NCBI RefSeq assembly: GCF_023806125.1
Contig: NZ_JAMSKT010000023.1
Coordinates: 1 to 41,928 of the forward strand
DNA length: 41,928 nt
Origin: Clostridium caldaquaticum
GTDB taxonomy: Bacteria > Bacillota > Clostridia > Clostridiales > Clostridiaceae
Direction of reading: 5' to 3'
The position numbers and the translations under genes were made by a program. Below are positions 37,167 through 41,928 of this stretch, in pieces. The notes beneath the pieces are model-generated. The model did not search any database. It was not told the origin of the DNA and saw nothing but the letters and a program-made list of their open reading frames with translations. Within the stretch, counting starts at the first letter, position 1; every line of letters starts with the position of its first letter.

Positions 37167-38680
37167 AAAGAAAAATAGTAAATAAATTTAATTTTAAGAG
37201 TTTACAGTGGCAGCTGCTATCTCGCTTCTTCTTAATATTAATTGTTTTATTGTTTATAATGGGATTATCTCAATATTTAACTACCAAAAACTATTTATAT
37301 AAAAGTAAAGCAGAAATATTATCAGCAAGATTTCACGATATTGATCTTAAATTTTTAATGACAATAAAAACAACAGAAGCAATTAAAGAAAAATCTTCTT
37401 ATATTATAAACGAATTAGCTAGCGTAAATATAAGTGTAGCTATCATAGATAAAAATGGTACTTCCTTGGCAGACTCTAAAGATTTTATCAATGTAATCTC
37501 TGAAAAGCCATTTAGAAATGATAAACGTAAATATAGACCTAATTATATTACTTCTATACCTAAACTTTCCATAAATGATTATACACAAGTGCTCAATGAG
37601 TATGGTAATATAGAAAAGCTCTATAAATTAGTTAAAGATGACAATGGTAATTTACATTTAGTTATGTGGCGTAAAATAGGTTCTTTAGATTACCCTTCAG
37701 GATTAATTCAACTAAGTACTCCAGCCCAAGATGCTGCTGATATACTTAAAAACCAAATATATATATACATTGGAGTTTCCATTTTAATACTAATTATAGG
37801 TGCTATACTTGGGGGAACAGTTTTTAAACAGACTTTAAATCCTTTATATAATATGACTAGAACCATTGAGGAGATTAACATAAATCAATTACACACCAGG
37901 CTGCCCGAGAATACTGGTCAATCAGAAATTGACAGATTATCTAACTCTTTTAATAATATGCTTCAAAGAATAGAAAACTCCTTTGAAAAAGAGCAAGCTA
38001 TTAAAGAAAAAATGCGCCAATTTGTTTCTAATGCCTCTCATGAGCTTAGAACCCCTCTTACTTCAATACATGGATTCGTGGAAGTATTATTAATGGGTGC
38101 TGCTAAAAATGAAAAACAGCTTGATTTGGCCTTAAATAGTATATTAGTAGAAAGTGAAAGACTTACTAAATTAGTTAATGACCTTTTAATGTTGACTAAA
38201 TTAGAACAACAAGTATCAGTAGAAATGAATACAGAGAATATTAATAATGTTATAAACGAAGTGTTTCCTCAGCTTCAAATACTTTCTGGAAAAAGAAAAA
38301 TACAATTACAGTTAGAAGATAATATAAAGGTTAATATAAATAAAGATCAGATAAAACAGGTCATATTTAATTTAGTACAAAACGCAATTCAACATACGGA
38401 TAAAAATACAGGCATTATTACTATTTCTACAAGTATTGATAGTAATTTTGCAGTTTTAGAAATAAAGGATAATGGAACAGGCATATCAGAAAAGCACCTT
38501 AATCAAATTTTTGATAGGTTTTTCAGAAGTGAGTCTCACAGATCCCGTGAACATGGAGGATATGGTTTAGGTCTTTCCATTGTTAAGTCTATAATAGATG
38601 CACATGAAGGAAAAATTACAGTAAAAAGTAGTCTAGGAATAGGTACCACCTTTTCTATATATCTAAAACTGATAAAATAA
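37163..38680 (+). CDS. Sensor histidine kinase (HAMP-HisKA-HATPase)
   Basis: A 505-residue membrane kinase. Hydrophobic segments at about 20-42 and 200-222 enclose an extracellular sensor of about 155 residues. HAMP follows, then the H box FVSNASHELRTPLTSIHGF, the N box LVQNAIQH, DNGTGIS and GGYGLGLSIVKSI. Partner of the OmpR-type regulator, sharing an ATGA overlap. A terminator follows, so it is separate from the ApbE gene transcriptionally, although the signal could still concern envelope redox state. Confidence 0.95.
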   Translation: MKRKIVNKFNFKSLQWQLLSRFFLILIVLLFIMGLSQYLTTKNYLYKSKAEILSARFHDIDLKFLMTIKTTEAIKEKSSYIINELASVNISVAIIDKNGTSLADSKDFINVISEKPFRNDKRKYRPNYITSIPKLSINDYTQVLNEYGNIEKLYKLVKDDNGNLHLVMWRKIGSLDYPSGLIQLSTPAQDAADILKNQIYIYIGVSILILIIGAILGGTVFKQTLNPLYNMTRTIEEININQLHTRLPENTGQSEIDRLSNSFNNMLQRIENSFEKEQAIKEKMRQFVSNASHELRTPLTSIHGFVEVLLMGAAKNEKQLDLALNSILVESERLTKLVNDLLMLTKLEQQVSVEMNTENINNVINEVFPQLQILSGKRKIQLQLEDNIKVNINKDQIKQVIFNLVQNAIQHTDKNTGIITISTSIDSNFAVLEIKDNGTGISEKHLNQIFDRFFRSESHRSREHGGYGLGLSIVKSIIDAHEGKITVKSSLGIGTTFSIYLKLIK

Positions 38681-38707
38681 CACTAATATAATTTTATATT
38701 AACAAAT

Positions 38708-38748
38708 AAACACTATGAAAATTTGAATAATTTTCATAGTGTTTTTAT
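38708..38748 (+). terminator. Terminator after the two-component operon
   Basis: A 15-bp perfect stem (arms 38708-38722 and 38730-38744) is followed by T5. The remaining 38749-38880 stretch holds no convincing gene. Confidence 0.85.
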
Positions 38749-38880
38749 TATGATTGCGTCCTTAAATTTAAACTATTTTATTCTCTTATAAGTTGGTATA
38801 TATTTATTATTTTTTAAAGCTCTACATTTTTTCTCAGCTATTTCTAAGCTAACACTAATGTATTCTTAAGCTTTACTCTA

Positions 38881-38886
38881 TATAAT
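38881..38886 (+). promoter_or_regulatory. Possible -10 box of the apbE operon
   Basis: TATAAT at 38881-38886, 54 bp before the apbE start, is the best -10 in the gap after the terminator. No good -35 hexamer is visible, so the call is weak. Confidence 0.3.
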
Positions 38887-38940
38887 CTAAATTGTTGCAG
38901 CAAGTAGCAAATAATAATTAACGTTTGTAGGTGATAAGCT

Positions 38941-39984
38941 TTGATTTTCAATGTACTAGGACTTACTTTATTAATTATATTAATTCTTATTCTAGTTTTA
39001 ATATTTATTACCAGTAATACCAATCCAGTTTTTACTGAAAGAAGTTTTTATGCTCTTGGTACTGTAATGTATTTAAAAGCATTTGGTAAAAAGGGAGAAA
39101 TAGCAATTGAAAAAGCAATAGAAAGACTTATTGATATCGACAATAAAATGTCAGCCTTTAAAGATTACAGTGAGATATCAAAGATAAATAGGAATGCAGG
39201 AATGCTGCCACAGATTGTAAGCTACGATACCTATTCTGTAATAGAAAAATCTATAAAATATAGCGAGCTATTAGAAGGAACTTTTGATCCAACTATAAGA
39301 CCTTTAGTATCTCTTTGGAATATAGGTACAAAATATGAGAAAATTCCAAAACAAAATGAGATAGATGAAAAACTAAAGCTTGTTAACTACAAAGATATAA
39401 TTATAAATAAAACCGATAATTCTATTGGATTAAAGAAAAAAGGTCAAGCCCTAGATGTAGGTGGAATAGCTAAAGGCTTTGCAGCAGATGAAATCAAAAA
39501 TATATTTGTAAAATATGATATAAAAAGTGCCTTAATAAACCTTGGCGGAAACATTTTAGTTTTAGGTAATAAAAATGATGGTACCCCTTGGAAGGTTGGT
39601 ATTCAAAACCCATTTAAACCTCGTGGAGAGTATATCGGTATACTTACTGCAAAAGATAAATCAATAGTTACTTCTGGTAATTATGAAAGATTCTTTATGA
39701 AGAATGGTAAAACATTTCATCATATAATTGATCCTAAGACTGGATACCCTTCTGAAAGTAAAGTTGTAAGTGCTACTATAATTTCTGATAAATCTATAGA
39801 TGGTGATGGCTTATCTACAGGTGTTTATATTATGGGAATAGATAAAGCTATGAACCTTATAGAATCTATAAAAGGAATAGATGCTATATTTATAACGGAA
39901 GATAAAAAAATTTATGTTACATCTGGAGTTAAAGATAACTTTAAATTATTTAACAATGAATTTATATATAATAAAAATTATTAA
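38941..39984 (+). CDS. apbE: ApbE, FAD:protein FMN transferase
   Basis: A 347-residue enzyme that attaches FMN covalently to Ser/Thr in flavinylation motifs of extracytoplasmic proteins. One N-terminal membrane anchor (about 5-24) lacks a lipobox cysteine. The ApbE core follows with SFYALGTVMYLKAFG, YSELLEGTFDPTIRPLVSLW, LDVGGIAKGFAAD, ALINLGGNILVLG, THHIIDP-like HHIIDPKTGYP and DGDGLSTGVYIMG. The start is TTG with an AGGTG site seven bases upstream. It is followed after about 20 bp by a protein with two flavinylation motifs, its obvious substrate. Confidence 0.93.
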   Translation: MIFNVLGLTLLIILILILVLIFITSNTNPVFTERSFYALGTVMYLKAFGKKGEIAIEKAIERLIDIDNKMSAFKDYSEISKINRNAGMLPQIVSYDTYSVIEKSIKYSELLEGTFDPTIRPLVSLWNIGTKYEKIPKQNEIDEKLKLVNYKDIIINKTDNSIGLKKKGQALDVGGIAKGFAADEIKNIFVKYDIKSALINLGGNILVLGNKNDGTPWKVGIQNPFKPRGEYIGILTAKDKSIVTSGNYERFFMKNGKTFHHIIDPKTGYPSESKVVSATIISDKSIDGDGLSTGVYIMGIDKAMNLIESIKGIDAIFITEDKKIYVTSGVKDNFKLFNNEFIYNKNY

Positions 39985-40004
39985 TTAGAAAAGGAGTTAT
40001 GAAA

Positions 40005-41708
40005 ATGATAAAAAAAATACAAAAATTACAAATTTTTAGACATATTGTACAGGCAATTTCATTTTTTCTATTACCAGGTCTTTATATGCTGGCATTTAGT
40101 GAATTTAAAAAAATCTATGAAATGATTATTGATGGCAACTTTCACTTTATTCAAAACTTCCCATCATTAATAGAATTTATAACCGTTATTGTTTTAACTA
40201 TACTATTAGGTAGATTTTTCTGTGGTTGGTTCTGTGCCTTTGGTACTTATAATGATTGGATTCACCTCATATCTAAAAATATTTTTAAAATTAATTTTAA
40301 GGTTAATGACAAAGTTGATTCTATTTTAAAATATGTAAAGTATTTAATTTTATTAATGCTTTTAATTATTGTATGTACTATGGGAAGTAATATCTTTAAT
40401 AATACAAGCCCTTGGGATGCCTTCGCTCAAATAACTGATTTCTCTTACGTTTTATCACAGTTAACTATTGGATTTATTCTTCTACTTCTGATAACAATAG
40501 GAGCCTTCTTTGTTGAAAGATTTTTCTGTAGATATTTGTGTCCCTTAGGTGCTATATTTACTATATTTTCCAAAATAAGCATATTTAAAATTAGTAAGCC
40601 AAATGATAAATGTGGAAAATGTAGCATCTGTACAAATAATTGTTCGATGGGATTACCTCTATATAAAGTTAATGCTGTTCGGGGAGGAGAATGTATAAAT
40701 TGTTTAAAATGTGTAGATGTATGTCCTAGAAAGAATACACAAGCTAATGTGCTTGGTGAAAATGTTAATCCAGCATTAGCAAGTTCAGTTGCCATAGCTG
40801 CATTTGCAGGTGTATATGGTTTTAACAATTTTACCAGTACGGTTTTAACAAACAGCGGACTAGCTTCAACTTCCAGTGTGGTAGAAAGCAGCATAAATAG
40901 TCCTTCTGAAAAGTATAAAGATGGAACTTATACAGGAACAGGTACCGGCTTTAGAGGTGGTACAACTAAAGTTTCAGTTACAATAAGTAACGGTAAAATT
41001 TCCAGTATAACTACAGTTTCTCACCAAGATACACCGGATTTTTATGAAAGAGTTATAAATACTATTACAAAGAAAATAATTTCTACTCAATCAACTTCCG
41101 TAGATACAATTTCAGGTGCTACTTATAGTTGTAAAGGAATTATTGAGGCAGTACAAGATGCCTTAAACCAAACTTTAGAAGGTTCCTCAACAAATAACAC
41201 AACTGCTTCTAGTGATAATACTTCTAATGATAAAAATGAGGAAAATACAGCTAATTCATCATCAGATGTAAAACAAGATAGACCAAGTAATCCCCCTTTT
41301 ATCAAAGGTAAAAAACATGGTGGTGAAGGTACTTTTCCATCAAATGAAAACAACTTAGGTAACAATAATACTGCGGAGAATAATGGAACTAATAGTTCTA
41401 GCTCTAACCCAAGTACTAGTTCAAGCTCTACTCAACAAAGTTATAAAGATGGAACTTATACCGGAACAGGTACTGGCTTCAAAGGTGGTACAACAAAAAT
41501 TTCAGTTACTGTAAAAAATGGTAAAATAACCGAAATTAAAACAATATCAATGGAAGATACTCCAAGATATTATGAATATGTAGAAAGTGTGTTACCTGAT
41601 AAAATAATTTCAGCTCAGTCAACTTCCGTTGATACTGTTTCTGGTGCTACTTTTACTAGTAGAGGAATTATAGAAGCAGTAGAAGATGCATTAAGTCAAG
41701 CTAAATAA
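40005..41708 (+). CDS. NapH-like membrane ferredoxin with two FMN-binding domains
   Basis: About 567 residues. The N-terminal membrane part (roughly 1-185) has CGWFCAFGTYNDW and CRYLCPLGAIF. Two 4Fe-4S motifs follow: CGKCSICTNNCSMG and CINCLKCVDVCP. A further hydrophobic segment leads to two FMN_bind domains (about 303-388 and 479-567), each starting YKDGTYTGTGTGF and containing a Dxx-SGAT flavinylation site (T372 and T549). A Ser/Asn-rich linker joins them. The layout implies electron transfer from the membrane ferredoxin to covalent FMN outside the membrane. ATG 40005 is preferred over 39999 because AAGGAG is eight bases away rather than two. Known relatives work with ApbE in flavin-based extracytosolic electron transfer; the electron acceptor is not identifiable. 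Confidence 0.9.
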   Translation: MIKKIQKLQIFRHIVQAISFFLLPGLYMLAFSEFKKIYEMIIDGNFHFIQNFPSLIEFITVIVLTILLGRFFCGWFCAFGTYNDWIHLISKNIFKINFKVNDKVDSILKYVKYLILLMLLIIVCTMGSNIFNNTSPWDAFAQITDFSYVLSQLTIGFILLLLITIGAFFVERFFCRYLCPLGAIFTIFSKISIFKISKPNDKCGKCSICTNNCSMGLPLYKVNAVRGGECINCLKCVDVCPRKNTQANVLGENVNPALASSVAIAAFAGVYGFNNFTSTVLTNSGLASTSSVVESSINSPSEKYKDGTYTGTGTGFRGGTTKVSVTISNGKISSITTVSHQDTPDFYERVINTITKKIISTQSTSVDTISGATYSCKGIIEAVQDALNQTLEGSSTNNTTASSDNTSNDKNEENTANSSSDVKQDRPSNPPFIKGKKHGGEGTFPSNENNLGNNNTAENNGTNSSSSNPSTSSSSTQQSYKDGTYTGTGTGFKGGTTKISVTVKNGKITEIKTISMEDTPRYYEYVESVLPDKIISAQSTSVDTVSGATFTSRGIIEAVEDALSQAK

Positions 41709-41750
41709 TAAAACTATATTAAAATTTATATAAATTAGTTTCTATATAAA

Positions 41751-41789
41751 AAATCCAGTAGAATGCTTACAGTTTATTCTACTGGATTT
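41751..41789. terminator. Bidirectional terminator between convergent genes
   Basis: AAATCCAGTAGAAT pairs with ATTCTACTGGATTT (about 14 bp) around an 11-base loop, with A- and T-rich flanks. It serves the FMN-binding protein gene and the convergent gene at the right edge. Confidence 0.85.
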
Positions 41790-41821
41790 ATTTTATCATT
41801 TGTGGTTTAACCACTGGAATA

Positions 41822-41928
41822 CTATTTATTATTAGAACTTAAAAACTCATCTATAGCCTTGGCAGCTTTTTTACCAGCTCCCATAGCAAGAATTACTGTT
41901 GCAGCACCTGTAACTGCGTCTCCGCCTG
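41822..41928 (-). CDS. gltA: C-terminus of NADPH-dependent glutamate synthase/NfnB-like protein (partial)
   Basis: The last 34 codons of a minus-strand gene entering from the right edge, reading GGDAVTGAATVILAMGAGKK and then AAKAIDEFLSS to a TAG stop at 41824-41822. The GGD-x-VTGAATVI-x-AMGAGK block is the FAD-binding end of the glutamate synthase small subunit-like family, which in clostridia includes homotetrameric GltA and NfnB/SudA. The fragment cannot separate these options. Confidence 0.8.
   Translation of the reverse strand, partial: GGDAVTGAATVILAMGAGKKAAKAIDEFLSSNNK

Noticed and set aside
38749-38880. A possible short peptide gene beginning at ATG 38750 after the kinase terminator
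   Set aside because: Only about a dozen codons, no ribosome site, and it starts in the T tract of a terminator.

Overview
The window looks like chromosomal DNA of a butyrate-forming Clostridium (Firmicutes, probably Clostridium sensu stricto). It is very AT-rich and has AAGGAGG-type ribosome binding sites and SigA promoters. It carries several phosphotransferase (PTS) sugar modules, LicT/BglG antitermination, ptb/buk acid-forming genes and a clostridial-type ferredoxin-linked 2-oxoacid oxidoreductase. This assignment is inferred from gene content. No rRNA, tRNA, CRISPR array or insertion sequence was seen.

Layout: (1) 1-580, a PadR regulator followed by the first codons of another minus-strand gene. 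(2) 700-7700, a lactose/cellobiose-family PTS operon (EIIA, EIIB, EIIC, GH1 phospho-beta-glucosidase), a divergent, apparently leaderless DUF3284 gene, and a large LevR/CelR-type PRD regulator. The AAA+ domain of that regulator has lost its ATPase and sigma-54 signatures. (3) 7850-18520, a glycan uptake and cleavage locus: two GH78 alpha-L-rhamnosidase-like enzymes (one broken by a shift in a homopolymer), two ABC permeases, a binding lipoprotein, and a divergent YesM/YesN two-component pair. (4) 18527-22455, an antiterminator, EIIBC, ChbG-type deacetylase and EIIA module, with a decayed gene remnant at its end. (5) 22540-27923, an antiterminator, EIIBCA, GH1 and beta-phosphoglucomutase module. 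Modules 4 and 5 each carry two RAT/terminator switches. (6) 27965-36243, a sigma-54-controlled catabolic operon: phosphotransbutyrylase, a P-loop NTPase, a four-subunit 2-oxoacid:ferredoxin oxidoreductase, a Mpv17/PMP22-like membrane protein and butyrate kinase. Its PrpR_N-PAS-AAA+ activator lies just upstream. (7) 36480-41708, an OmpR-type two-component system, ApbE flavin transferase, and a membrane ferredoxin fused to two FMN-binding domains. (8) The right edge holds the C-terminus of a glutamate synthase/NfnB-like protein.

How the genes work together: the PTS modules import and phosphorylate beta-glucosides and related disaccharides and split them with GH1 enzymes. The ABC/GH78 locus handles rhamnosylated glycans. 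Region 6 should oxidise branched-chain or similar 2-oxoacids to acyl-CoA while reducing ferredoxin, then recover ATP as acyl-CoA to acyl-phosphate to free acid. The activator would sense an acyl metabolite and act at a textbook -24/-12 promoter. Region 7 encodes a covalently flavinylated, membrane-anchored electron-transfer protein together with its flavinylating enzyme.

Most notable points: the degenerate sigma-54-type activator paired with a strong SigA promoter; the two uncharacterised genes (P-loop NTPase, Mpv17-like) inside the oxidoreductase/kinase operon; the module-specific RAT sequences; the leaderless DUF3284 gene; and the duplicated flavinylation domain.
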